Positions 25,712 through 33,312 of a stretch of 44,624 bases of DNA are shown in pieces. The DNA lies in assembly GCA_036566745.1 (NCBI GenBank), contig DATCVR010000288.1:1-44624 (forward strand). The letters run 5' to 3'. Numbering within the stretch: the first letter of the stretch is position 1; the number at the start of each line of letters is the position of its first letter. A program made the translations under genes and the position numbers. The notes beneath the pieces were generated by a model. The model saw only the letters and a program-made list of their open reading frames with translations. It did no database searches and was not told where the DNA came from. The stretch is from DATCVR01 sp036566745. Lineage in GTDB: Bacteria > Actinomycetota > Actinomycetes > Jiangellales > Jiangellaceae.

Positions 25712-26122
25712 TCAGGCCGGAAGGACCGCGTGGACGGCGTCGCGGCGGGGGGTTCCGGTGGCTCGCTGGACCACCTGACCGTGCCGGTCGAGGACGAAGG
25801 TGGTGGGCGTGCGGGTGACGCCGAGACGGCGCACGAGGTCGAGGTGGCTCTCGGCGTCGATCTCCACGTGGACCACTCCGTCGACCGTCCGTGCGACCTC
25901 GGCGAGGGTCACCCGGGTGACCCGGCACGGCTGGCAGAAGGCCGAGGAGAACTGCACGAGAGTGGCGCGACGGCCCAGCTCGGTGCCCAGGAGGTCGCTG
26001 TCGAACCGCACCGCATCCGCCTTCCGCGTGGGGTCGCGTAACGCGCCGTCGCCGCGTCGGCGCCACAGGCCGAACGCCGTGGCGGCGGCCAGCACGGCGA
26101 GGACGACGACGACTCCGATCAC
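25712..26122 (-). CDS. Membrane-anchored thioredoxin-family protein
   Basis: This 136-residue protein has an N-terminal transmembrane helix (GVVVVLAVLAAATAFGLW) followed by a thioredoxin domain with FCQPC (Cys63 and Cys66) and the cis-Pro segment TRTPTTFV. The C-Q-P-C active site differs from the CGPC of housekeeping thioredoxin. It corresponds by position and size to ThiX of mycobacteria, upstream of cysA2-sseC. The start is a GTG at 26122. It faces the outer or inner side depending on topology; the short polar N-terminus suggests a single anchor. A 115-nt stretch with its own promoter separates it from the leader peptide. Confidence 0.88.
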   Translation of the reverse strand: MIGVVVVLAVLAAATAFGLWRRRGDGALRDPTRKADAVRFDSDLLGTELGRRATLVQFSSAFCQPCRVTRVTLAEVARTVDGVVHVEIDAESHLDLVRRLGVTRTPTTFVLDRHGQVVQRATGTPRRDAVHAVLPA

Positions 26123-26213
26123 GTAGGGCTCAACGCCCGTGTCGTTCCGGCGATTCCGGACCTGCCAGCCGGACCGGCATCAGTGCAGGTCAGAGCCTCT
26201 CAACGCGAGGCGG

Positions 26214-27080
26214 TCAACCGACGAGGATGCGTCCGAGCACGTACATTGCAGGCGCGGCGGCGATGAACGGGAGGGTGATGCGCAGCGGCATCAGGGCGGC
26301 CGCGCCGTCGGAGCGGGTGGCGTCCGCCGCGGTGGTCGCGGCCTCGACCCCGACCCGTCGCCCGTCGCCGAGACGGTCGGCATCGGAGTCTCCAGGCACC
26401 GGGACCGCCTGGGCCGCGACCGGCGGCAGCTCGGCCTCCATGCGGTCGACGACGGCCATCGACACCGCCGCCATCAGGCCCGCGAACGCCGCCACGACGA
26501 CAGCGCTGACCGCCGGGACCTCCTGACCGAAGCCGTCGACGAGGATGACCAGCGCGGCCGCGGCGACGCTCGTGATCACGACGCCGAGCACGCGGCACGT
26601 GGCCCTCGACAGCGGCAACGCCTCGGCCAGGCTGACCAGGCCCACACCGAGCATCGCCAGGCCGACCGACGACGCACCTTCGGGAGCTGCCCGCAACGCC
26701 ACCCAGGCGACCGGCAGCACCGCCAGCACGCACGCGCTGACCGCGACGCTCAGCGACACGGTGAGGTGGGCCCGGCCGTCGCGCCGGAGCAGCTCGACCA
26801 CCACCGCGGCCACGAGCACCGGCCCGAGCACGGCGACCATGGGCGTGAGGTCCGGGGTGTCGGCCAGCTGGGTCCACACCAGCGCCACGAGGCCCGCCGC
26901 GAGGGCGAGCCAGGCCATGGGACGCACCGAGGTCACCGGAGCCGATCGCACCGCGCCGAGGGTGAAGATCAACAAGACCAACGCCACCCCGCCGGCGAGG
27001 AGCATGCTGCCCGAGGCCGACGCGAGCGCGAGGACGCCTGCGAGGGCAGCAGAGGCCACGGAAGTCTGGACGGAGGGCAC
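26214..27080 (-). CDS. Polytopic membrane protein of unknown function
   Basis: This 288-residue protein has about seven to eight hydrophobic segments (for example LLAGGVALVLLIFTLGAV, VAVLGPVLVAAVVVELL, VSACVLAVLPVAWVALRA, VVVAAFAGLMAAVSMAVV). A hydrophilic loop of about 50 residues near residues 215-260 (PPVAAQAVPVPGDSDADRLGDG) is followed by a last helix ending GRILVG. I do not recognise a family. The frame is open far upstream into another gene, but the GTG at 27080 is preceded by GCGAGG and begins a sensible hydrophobic N-terminus. It lies 69 nt from the LuxR gene on the same strand. A weak 5-bp GCCTC/GAGGC hairpin follows the stop. Confidence 0.65.
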   Translation of the reverse strand: MPSVQTSVASAALAGVLALASASGSMLLAGGVALVLLIFTLGAVRSAPVTSVRPMAWLALAAGLVALVWTQLADTPDLTPMVAVLGPVLVAAVVVELLRRDGRAHLTVSLSVAVSACVLAVLPVAWVALRAAPEGASSVGLAMLGVGLVSLAEALPLSRATCRVLGVVITSVAAAALVILVDGFGQEVPAVSAVVVAAFAGLMAAVSMAVVDRMEAELPPVAAQAVPVPGDSDADRLGDGRRVGVEAATTAADATRSDGAAALMPLRITLPFIAAAPAMYVLGRILVG

Positions 27081-27148
27081 CGATGAATCCTCGCAGAACC
27101 TCGGGCGACCCCCGATCCGGATAGGGCAACAACTCGGCAACAGTCCGG

Positions 27149-27802
27149 TCAACGTCCCCCAGAACCCAGGACGAATCCGGCTTCGAACCGGCTGCGCGCG
27201 CCGAGCGCCTTGATGATCACCGCCGCCTCGGAGGCGATGGTGCGGTGGGACACGCCGAGGTCGCGGGCGATCGCGGCATCGGTGAGCCCGCGGGTCATCA
27301 GCACCGCCACCCGCCGCTGCCGGTAGGACAGCGTGCCCAGCTGGGTGATCGGCGTGGCACGACGTACCGCGTCGTTCCACATCCGGGTGGCCGTGGCGAC
27401 GACGTCGGCGCGCTCCATCAGCCACTGGGAGTCGTCGGGGCCGCGCACGATGACGGCACGCCAGTCGAGCAGGATGAACTCGTCGGGCACATTGGGCAGA
27501 AGACGGCGGGGTGCGGCCTCCAGCTGCAACGGCAGCACCGCGGGCGGCATGTCGAGGGCGCCGGAGATCGACAGCCCGATCGTGCGGGTTCGGCGGGCGA
27601 CGGCATTGACGTCGCGGACCGCCTCCATCGAGGCGAACGTGGTACGCCGTACCATCGAGTTCACGCCGTGCTTGAGCCGCTCCTGGAACTCCGGAAATCG
27701 TCGACGAGCCTGTTCGGTGGAGGCTCCGACGTAGGTGAGACCCGCGCCGCGTGGGTCGGCCATCACGGCCTCCCACACCATCGAGGTGACGATTCCGCTC
27801 AT
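27149..27802 (-). CDS. LuxR-type helix-turn-helix transcriptional regulator
   Basis: This 217-residue protein has a C-terminal LuxR/NarL DNA-binding domain at about 155-212: LSYRQRRVAVLMTRGLTDAAIARDLGVSHRTIASEAAVIIKALGARSR. The N-terminal part (about 1-150) is not a receiver or GAF domain I recognise; it resembles the phospholipase-D-like sensory region seen in some actinobacterial single-protein LuxR regulators. It is divergent from a PQQ-propeller-like lipoprotein gene across 135 nt, so it may control that gene. The ATG at 27802 is supported by the start of similarity; the effector is unknown. Confidence 0.8.
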   Translation of the reverse strand: MSGIVTSMVWEAVMADPRGAGLTYVGASTEQARRRFPEFQERLKHGVNSMVRRTTFASMEAVRDVNAVARRTRTIGLSISGALDMPPAVLPLQLEAAPRRLLPNVPDEFILLDWRAVIVRGPDDSQWLMERADVVATATRMWNDAVRRATPITQLGTLSYRQRRVAVLMTRGLTDAAIARDLGVSHRTIASEAAVIIKALGARSRFEAGFVLGSGGR

Positions 27803-27937
27803 GACGACTCCGATCGCGTGGCCACCCCCGTCGGCACGTGGTACATCGCTGCATGTTTGCGCAATCGAGGTGGAAGCGCCAGTACTCTGCGAGCAATTCT
27901 CATGGGGCGTACGTCTAACCGAGGGGATCCAACGGAC

Positions 27938-29350
27938 ATGCTGGACACACGCGGACGAGTCCTCGCGATCGTCGTCATCGGAATGCTGGGTCTGACCGCA
28001 TGCGGCGGTGACGACGCACCGACGTCGACGCCGACCGAGACCGGCGGCGAGCCGTCGGCGCCATCGACCTCCACCGACGAACCCGAGGAACCCGACCACT
28101 CCTGCACCCCCGGCGTCGCCGCGATGCTTCCCGAGGGATTCGACCCCGAGACGTGCTGGACCGCCGACTACGCGACCAACCCGGTGTTCGCCGGCGACAC
28201 GGTCTTCGCACTGGTCACCGACCCGATGGCCGCCGCCCCGACCGACGGCACGGAGCCGACTCCGTCGCTCGTGGCCTACGAGGCCGACAGCGGCAAGCAG
28301 ATCTGGGCGTCCGAGCCGATGCCCGGCCCGGTCTCCGACATGGCCGCCGCCGAGGTGGACGGCAAGCCCGGCGTGGGCATCCTGCTCACCGAGACCGACG
28401 AGGGCGACGCGCTGACCGAGTCCTCGGAGAGTTGGGGCTACTACGCCTGGCCCGGCGATGTCGACGAGGACACCCCCACCGAGGCCCCGGTGCACATCAC
28501 CGCACCGATCAACCCCGACATCACCGGCTCGACCACCGTGGTCTGGACCGACCAAGGCGTGCTGGCCGGCAACCAGCTGTTGAAGCCGGGCGCCACGAAG
28601 TTCGTGGAGGTCACCGTCGACACCGAGCCCGTCGTGATCGGCGACTACGACCTCGACGAGACGTTCGTCAGTGTCTCCGGCGACACCTTCCTCTCCTTCG
28701 CCACCGGCGTCGCCTACACCGAGGGCGGCAGCGAGGACGGCGACACCTACAACGGGTGGGTCGCTCGTGGCGCCGACGGCGCCCAGACGTGGGACAACCT
28801 CAAGGGCACTCCCAACACCGACGATTCGCTCTTCGGCGAAGGGCCGTCGCAGATGCCGCTCGTGATCGGCGACTACGCGCTGACCGTGATCCCCACCGAC
28901 GAGGACTACACCGACTACACGCTGGCGTGGTTCGACGCCGCCACCGGCGAGCCGGCCACCCCGAAGCCGGCCGACCTGACCGGTGCACAGCCCATCGGCG
29001 GCGCGGCCGCCGTGATGACGAACAACGTCGCGGCGCTGCTCACCCCCAACGCCAAGTACCTCTTCCTGTACTGGTCGACCCTCGCTCTGGTGATCGACGT
29101 CGAGGCCGGCACGGTGACGCGGGTCTCGTCCGACTTCGAGATCACCGGCACCGCGATCGACGACACCACGGTCTACGGCAGGACCGAGAACGGCGCGATC
29201 ACCATCGACCTCGCCACCGCCACGGCCACTGCCGAGAAGGAGGGCACCGAGGCGATCCAGGTCCTGAACGACGGCCGGGGAGCGTTCACGGCCTCCGACG
29301 GCACCGGGTCCGGCATCGAGTACCTGGTCGTCGCCGAGCGCAAGGGCTGA
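27938..29350 (+). CDS. Lipoprotein with beta-propeller-like (PQQ-like) domain
   Basis: This 470-residue lipoprotein has the signal MLDTRGRVLAIVVIGMLG and lipobox LTAC (Cys22), followed by a Thr/Pro/Glu-rich linker to about residue 55. The rest repeats blade-like strands with phrases such as LVAYEADSGKQIWASE and TLAWFDAATGEPATP, which resemble PQQ/beta-propeller blades. It is acidic and probably binds protein or ligand at the cell surface; no enzymatic motif is seen. GAGGGGA lies 10 nt before the chosen ATG; an in-frame ATG at 27902 is possible. It is divergent from a LuxR regulator. Confidence 0.8.
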   Translation: MLDTRGRVLAIVVIGMLGLTACGGDDAPTSTPTETGGEPSAPSTSTDEPEEPDHSCTPGVAAMLPEGFDPETCWTADYATNPVFAGDTVFALVTDPMAAAPTDGTEPTPSLVAYEADSGKQIWASEPMPGPVSDMAAAEVDGKPGVGILLTETDEGDALTESSESWGYYAWPGDVDEDTPTEAPVHITAPINPDITGSTTVVWTDQGVLAGNQLLKPGATKFVEVTVDTEPVVIGDYDLDETFVSVSGDTFLSFATGVAYTEGGSEDGDTYNGWVARGADGAQTWDNLKGTPNTDDSLFGEGPSQMPLVIGDYALTVIPTDEDYTDYTLAWFDAATGEPATPKPADLTGAQPIGGAAAVMTNNVAALLTPNAKYLFLYWSTLALVIDVEAGTVTRVSSDFEITGTAIDDTTVYGRTENGAITIDLATATATAEKEGTEAIQVLNDGRGAFTASDGTGSGIEYLVVAERKG

Positions 29351-29401
29351 CCTCGCCCGCTCGGCGCACTCCCCGACGAAGGCGATCGACATCACCGTGA
29401 C

Positions 29402-29680
29402 CACGTCCTGCTGCGCACCGCGGCCATGGCGGCCGCCGCCCTACTCGCCCTGACCGCCTGCTCGGACGATCCCGGGTCCGGACATCACGACGGGCGACTC
29501 CGCCGCCGGCCTCGAGGACCAGGCCGGCGGCGGGGGCGGGGACGGCGTCGGAGACGGCTACGTCTGGAGTGCCGGCGCGGGCAGCGCGACGGGCCAGGAC
29601 GACATCGAGATCGACACCACCTTGCGTGCGACCTGCACGACGAGTTCCTGCCGATCGTCTCGGCCGGCCTCCCCGGCTGA
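29402..29680 (+). pseudogene. Broken lipoprotein gene (paralogue remnant of the next gene)
   Basis: The first frame (29402 to about 29475) encodes a good lipoprotein signal, LLRTAAMAAAALLALTAC followed by SDDPGSG. Sense then continues only in another frame (29481 to about 29640: DITTGDSAAGLEDQAGGGG, GYVWSAGAG and DDIEIDTTL). It then returns to the first frame for ACDLHDEFLPIVSAGLPG before TGA at 29680. That ending aligns with ACALVDEVLPTVAANVPS at the end of the intact neighbour. Two compensating frame changes, and a much shorter length than the neighbour's, indicate a decayed duplicate with an internal deletion. A sequencing error is possible, but it would need to occur twice. Confidence 0.65.
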
Positions 29681-29717
29681 GCAGCCGCTTCACGACTTGT
29701 ACAGGACACGGACCACC

Positions 29718-30353
29718 ATGCGACTCAGCACCACCGCCGCGGGCACCTGCGCGATCATCGCCGCTCTCGCCCTGGGCCTGGCCGCCTGTTCCTCCGACGA
29801 CGATTCCTCGACCGACACCGGCACCGGCACCGGCACCGGCACCGGCCAGTCCACGGACTCCTCGCCCTCCGACGGCGGCGACGCGAGCAGCGGCGGCAAC
29901 GACGAGTTGGGCGATGCGCTGCTCGCGATGACCGCCTGCGACCTCCTGCCCCGGTCCGATGCTGCGGCGCTGGGCTTCGACCAGCCCGGCGAGTCGTTCG
30001 GCCACCCGGCCGACAAGGACGGCACGTCGTGCTCGCTCGGCCCCGGTCAGGGCGAGGGGTCACCCCTGCTCGACCTGAGCATCCGCACCGGCACGCTCGA
30101 TCTCGACGAGAACTTCTTCCAGCCCGAGTCGAGCGAGGAGACCATCGTCGGCGACCATCCGGCCCTGAGGGTGACCGGCGTCGAACGGTTCGCACTCGCC
30201 CACGAGCACCCGTCGTGCGCCACCGAGTTCGAGGTGTCCAGCGACGTCACGGTGGTCGCGCTGGTGGGCGTGTCGGCCCCCTCCACGGCCGCCAACGCGT
30301 GCGCGCTGGTCGACGAGGTCCTGCCCACGGTCGCGGCGAACGTCCCGAGCTGA
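29718..30353 (+). CDS. Lipoprotein, DUF3558-like
   Basis: This 211-residue lipoprotein has the lipobox LAAC (Cys24), a Ser/Asp/Thr/Gly linker with a TGTGTGTG run, and a domain from about residue 70 with CDLLPRSDAAALGFDQPG, CSLGPGQGEG and later CATEFEVSSD and ACALVDEVLPTV. That pattern of CxLL, an early Cys pair and a terminal LVDEVLP is typical of DUF3558 cell-envelope lipoproteins of unknown role in actinobacteria. The ATG at 29718 lacks a strong ribosome site. A 6-bp tandem repeat in the linker could vary in copy number. A decayed relative lies immediately upstream. Confidence 0.75.
   Translation: MRLSTTAAGTCAIIAALALGLAACSSDDDSSTDTGTGTGTGTGQSTDSSPSDGGDASSGGNDELGDALLAMTACDLLPRSDAAALGFDQPGESFGHPADKDGTSCSLGPGQGEGSPLLDLSIRTGTLDLDENFFQPESSEETIVGDHPALRVTGVERFALAHEHPSCATEFEVSSDVTVVALVGVSAPSTAANACALVDEVLPTVAANVPS
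29817..29846 (+). repeat. Five tandem ACCGGC hexamers inside a lipoprotein linker
   Basis: Exact ACCGGC units at 29817, 29823, 29829, 29835 and 29841 encode alternating Thr-Gly. Because the unit is six bases, changes in copy number keep the frame and would only lengthen or shorten the linker after the lipidated cysteine. Confidence 0.9.
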
Positions 30354-30379
30354 GCGGTTCGGCGCGGCCGGCTGAGCGG

Positions 30380-30643
30380 TCAGGCGCCGCCGGCGAACGG
30401 CGGCAACAGCTCGATCACCGAGCCGTCGCGCAGCACGACGTCGGCGTGGTCACGGGCGTTCACCGGTGTCTCGTCGACCACGATCGAGCAGATGGCGAGG
30501 ACGGCCGCGTAGCGCGACCGGTCGCCGCGCGCCGATCTCGCCTGGTGCAGGGCTTCGGCCAGCGTGTCGGCCTCGACGTCCTCGCGGGCCGTGCCGGCGG
30601 CGGCCCGCATCGCCGCCCAGTACCTCAGCGTCACCGTGGCCAC
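30380..30643 (-). CDS. MoaD/ThiS-family sulfur carrier protein
   Basis: This 87-residue ubiquitin-fold protein begins TVTLRYWAAMRAAAGTARE and has CSIVVDETPVNARDHADVVLRDGSVIELLPPFAGG near its end. MoaD carries a thiocarboxylate on its last glycine for molybdopterin synthesis. Here the sequence ends GGA rather than GG, so the reactive glycine would be blocked unless the last residue is removed. The GTG start at 30643 has GAGGAGG 4 nt upstream and overlaps the end of the hydrolase gene by 13 nt. No other molybdenum-cofactor gene is in the window. Confidence 0.82.
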   Translation of the reverse strand: MATVTLRYWAAMRAAAGTAREDVEADTLAEALHQARSARGDRSRYAAVLAICSIVVDETPVNARDHADVVLRDGSVIELLPPFAGGA

Positions 30644-31440
30644 GACGCCTCCTCGGCGATCCAGCCGGAGATCCGCTGCGCCAGCGGAGCGGTGACCCCC
30701 GCCTCGGCATGGCCGAAACCCGGCTCGAGCCACAGCGTGCTGCGCGGCGCCGCGGCATGGACCCGCCAGGCGTGGTCGGGCGGGAAGTAGTCGTCGCGGT
30801 CGCCGTGGACGACGAGCAGCGCAACGTCGATCTCGGCGGCGGCCGCGGGCGGGTCGATCGGCAGCGGGCTGCGCCATTCGTCGGGCGACACGCGGGTGCC
30901 GCGCGCGACCCGCAGGAGGGTCCGGCCCGGCGCGGTGAGCACGAGGCGGTGCAGCAGCCGCATGTTGGCCGAGCCGCGGTAGTACCACTGGCCCGGGACG
31001 CTCACGGCCACCACGGCGGCCACGTCGCGGTGCAGCGCGGCGTGCCGGACCACCACCGCCGCGCCGAGCGAGAACCCGATCGTGACGACCCGGCGATAGC
31101 CCAGGGCGTGGGCCCAGTCGACCGCTGCCTGGACGTCGAGGACCTCCAGCCAGCCCAAGGTCGAGTGCCCGCCGGAGCGGCCATGGCCCCGGAGGTCGAC
31201 CAGCACGACCCCCGCCGAGCCACGCAGCCATTCGCCGATCCGGCGCACCCGCGGACTCGCGGAGTGCTGAGTGAACCCGTGGACGACCACCACCGCGAGG
31301 TCGGTCTGCCCACCGTCGGAGTGGGCCGGCAGGTGCTCGGCCCAGACCGGAGTGCCGTCGGCGGCCAGGAGCCTGCGGGACCGGCTCCGGTGGTCGTGGG
31401 AGCGGCCTCGGGCCGGGGGGTGGGGAGGTCGGGCGGGCAC
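30631..31440 (-). CDS. Alpha/beta hydrolase family protein
   Basis: This 269-residue alpha/beta hydrolase has VVVVHGFTQHS as the oxyanion loop, the nucleophile elbow GFSLGA (Ser near residue 123), an acid in VHGDRDDYFP, and a C-terminal histidine in GFGHAEAG. The DLRGHGRSGG strand is also typical. Substrate esters are unknown. It is placed where mycobacteria also carry genes next to glnR, and it is divergent from glnR across about 96 nt. The start is uncertain: the GTG at 31440 would use GAGGTGAAG about 11 nt upstream. It overlaps the moaD-like gene, so the two are translated together. Confidence 0.85.
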   Translation of the reverse strand: MPARPPHPPARGRSHDHRSRSRRLLAADGTPVWAEHLPAHSDGGQTDLAVVVVHGFTQHSASPRVRRIGEWLRGSAGVVLVDLRGHGRSGGHSTLGWLEVLDVQAAVDWAHALGYRRVVTIGFSLGAAVVVRHAALHRDVAAVVAVSVPGQWYYRGSANMRLLHRLVLTAPGRTLLRVARGTRVSPDEWRSPLPIDPPAAAAEIDVALLVVHGDRDDYFPPDHAWRVHAAAPRSTLWLEPGFGHAEAGVTAPLAQRISGWIAEEASWPR

Positions 31441-31446
31441 GTCGGC

Positions 31447-31496
31447 TATTCTTCACCTCACAGGGACCCAGAGCGACGACGCTCCTCCGGGTCCCT
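31447..31496 (+). promoter_or_regulatory. glnR promoter element and 5' stem-loop
   Basis: TATTCT at 31447-31452 is a good -10 on the plus strand, though no clear -35 is visible. Right after the expected start, AGGGACCC (31462-31469) pairs with GGGTCCCT (31489-31496), with an inner AGCG/CGCT. The stem ends about 41 nt before the glnR ATG and is followed by TTGCGCTTT. It may be an attenuator or a message stabiliser. Confidence 0.5.
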
Positions 31497-31536
31497 TTGC
31501 GCTTTGAGAAGACCTCCGGCGACGGGAGATCGTGCC

Positions 31537-32283
31537 ATGGCAACCATCCTCCTGCTGACGAACGCCCTGCAGCCGTCGGCCGAGGTGTTGCCCGCGCTCG
31601 GGCTGCTCCTCCACGACGTCCGCATTCTGCCCGCCGAGCCGTCCGCGCTGGTCGACGCCCCACCCGGCGACGTCGTCCTGGTCGACGCCCGCCGCGAGCT
31701 GACCCAGGGCCGGGCACTCACCCGGCTGATCCGCACCACCGGCGTCGACGTCCCGCTGTTCGCCGTCGTCACCGAGGGCGGCCTGGCCGCGCTCACCGCC
31801 GAGTGGGGCGTCGACGACGTCCTCCTCGACTCCGCCGGGCCGGCCGAGGTCGAGGCCCGGCTCCGGCTCGCGCTGGGCCGCCTGGCCGGGTCCGGCGACG
31901 ACACTCCCGACGAGATCCGGTCCGGCGAGCTGGTCATCGACGAGGCCACGTACACCGCCAAGGTCTCGCGGCGCACCCTCGACCTCACCTACAAGGAGTT
32001 CGAGCTGCTCAAGTTCCTGGCCCAGCACCCGGGCCGGGTCTTCACCAGGGCCCAGCTGCTGCAAGAGGTGTGGGGCTACGACTACTTCGGCGGCACCCGC
32101 ACGGTCGACGTCCACGTCCGCCGGCTGCGAGCGAAGCTCGGCTCCGAGCACGACGCCCTGATCGGCACGGTGCGCAACGTCGGCTACCGCTTCGTCCCCT
32201 CCCAGCCCCGTCCGTCCCGTCAGCCCGCCACCCCCGTGCGCGACCACGACGACGCTCCGGCCCAGGCCGACAGCCGCTCGTGA
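31537..32283 (+). CDS. glnR: GlnR-like OmpR-family response regulator
   Basis: This 248-residue regulator begins with the characteristic LLLTNALQPSAEVLPALGLL and GDVVLVDARRELTQGRALTRLIRTTGVDVP of actinobacterial GlnR, which controls nitrogen assimilation genes without a cognate kinase. The receiver fold occupies about residues 1-110 and the winged-helix DNA-binding domain about 130-225 (TYKEFELLKFLAQHPGRVFTRAQLLQEVWGYDYFGGTRTVDVHVRRLRAKLG). A Pro/Arg-rich tail follows. GGGAG lies 8 nt before the ATG. It overlaps mshD as GTGA. The neighbourhood (glnR-mshD-pst) matches the mycobacterial Rv0818-Rv0820 order, which supports the identification. Confidence 0.93.
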   Translation: MATILLLTNALQPSAEVLPALGLLLHDVRILPAEPSALVDAPPGDVVLVDARRELTQGRALTRLIRTTGVDVPLFAVVTEGGLAALTAEWGVDDVLLDSAGPAEVEARLRLALGRLAGSGDDTPDEIRSGELVIDEATYTAKVSRRTLDLTYKEFELLKFLAQHPGRVFTRAQLLQEVWGYDYFGGTRTVDVHVRRLRAKLGSEHDALIGTVRNVGYRFVPSQPRPSRQPATPVRDHDDAPAQADSRS

Positions 32284-33203
32284 CCATCACGGTCCACCAC
32301 GATCGAGCCCTGCCACCCGACCATCTCCCCGCCGTCCGCGCGCTCGTCGAGCGGGCCCGCGTCCACGACGGCGTCGCGCCGTTCTCCGACGACCTCTGGA
32401 ACGAGCTGACGGGCGCACGCACCCGTACCGTGCTGCGGGCCGTCTCCGACCGCGACGAGCTGGTCGGTCTCGCGTTCACCGCCGACCAGGGCGCCCGCCA
32501 CGCCGCCGAAGCACTCGTCGATCCCGGCCACCGCGGCCACGGGTACGGAGGCACCCTCGTCGCCGAGCTGCTGGGCGGCATCGACGGCGAGCTGTGGCTG
32601 TGGGCCCACGGCGATCATCCGGCGGCTCGGGCCCTCGCCCTGCGGCACCACCTCGATCGCGCCCGCGAACTGCTCCAGCTCCGGCGGCCCCTCGGCGCCG
32701 AGGCGCCCGCGTTGCCCGACCCGCCACTCCCCGCGGGCGTCGAGGTCCGGTCGTTCCGGCCCGGCCAGGACGAAGCCGCCTGGCTGGCCGTGAACAACGC
32801 CGCGTTCTCGTGGCACCCCGAACAGGGCCGGATGACCACAGCCGACATCCGCGCGGCGGAGTCCGAACCATGGTTCGATCCGGCCGGGTTCTTCCTCGCC
32901 TTCGCCGGTGACGACCTCGTGGGCTTCCACTGGACCAAGGTCCACGCCACCGACCCGAGCCCGCCGCCAGGGACGGCCGAGTCCGGGCCGATCGGCGAGG
33001 TGTACGTGGTGGGCGTGTCACCCGAGGCCCATGGCGGCGGCATCGGGTCCGCCCTGACGGCGATCGGGCTTCGCCACCTCGCCGCGCTCGGTCTCGACGC
33101 CGTGATGCTCTACGTCGAGGGTGACAACGACGCCGCTCTGAAGGTCTATCGGCGGCTCGGTTTCCACACCCTCCAGGCCCACGTCGCCTACCGTCGCCCC
33201 TGA
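32280..33203 (+). CDS. mshD: Mycothiol synthase
   Basis: MshD acetylates the cysteine amine of Cys-GlcN-Ins using acetyl-CoA, the last step of mycothiol synthesis. The 307-residue product has two tandem GNAT domains: the N-terminal one has a degenerate acetyl-CoA loop (GHRGHGYGGTL near residue 81-91) and the C-terminal one the intact VGVSPEAHGGGIGSALTAIGLRHL near 243-266. LYVEGDNDAALKVYRRLGF is typical for the acceptor side. It begins at a GTG overlapping the glnR stop (GTGA), so translation is coupled. The presence of mshD ties the organism to the Actinobacteria that use mycothiol. Confidence 0.95.
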   Translation: MTITVHHDRALPPDHLPAVRALVERARVHDGVAPFSDDLWNELTGARTRTVLRAVSDRDELVGLAFTADQGARHAAEALVDPGHRGHGYGGTLVAELLGGIDGELWLWAHGDHPAARALALRHHLDRARELLQLRRPLGAEAPALPDPPLPAGVEVRSFRPGQDEAAWLAVNNAAFSWHPEQGRMTTADIRAAESEPWFDPAGFFLAFAGDDLVGFHWTKVHATDPSPPPGTAESGPIGEVYVVGVSPEAHGGGIGSALTAIGLRHLAALGLDAVMLYVEGDNDAALKVYRRLGFHTLQAHVAYRRP

Positions 33204-33275
33204 CGACAGCGGTGGTCTCGCTCGCCCGTCCCGCCCTCGTCGGAGCTGCGAACCGCCGTCGCCACCTGGATGGGC

Positions 33276-33294
33276 TACCTTCCGTTCACCCGAA
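33276..33294 (+). promoter_or_regulatory. Possible ppk promoter with a single PHO-like half-site
   Basis: TACCTT (33276-33281) could be a -10, and GTTCACCCGAA (33284-33294) resembles one 11-nt PHO-box unit but lacks a convincing second unit. It lies 18 nt before the ppk ATG. Evidence is weak. Confidence 0.25.
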
Positions 33295-33312
33295 CGTGTC
33301 AGCATTTGTTCC

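Noticed and set aside
27081..27896. Extension of the minus-strand membrane protein to 560 residues
   Set aside because: The added part is an out-of-frame reading of the LuxR gene, Arg/Pro-rich and without structure. The GTG at 27080 has a ribosome site and starts the hydrophobic protein.
29622..29717. An upstream-extended start for the DUF3558-like lipoprotein
   Set aside because: The extension would place about 30 residues before a textbook lipoprotein signal and consists of the shifted end of the broken upstream gene.
33284..33305. A full PHO box before ppk
   Set aside because: Only one good GTTCACC unit is present. The next 11 nt do not align with it, and it lies downstream of the likely -10.
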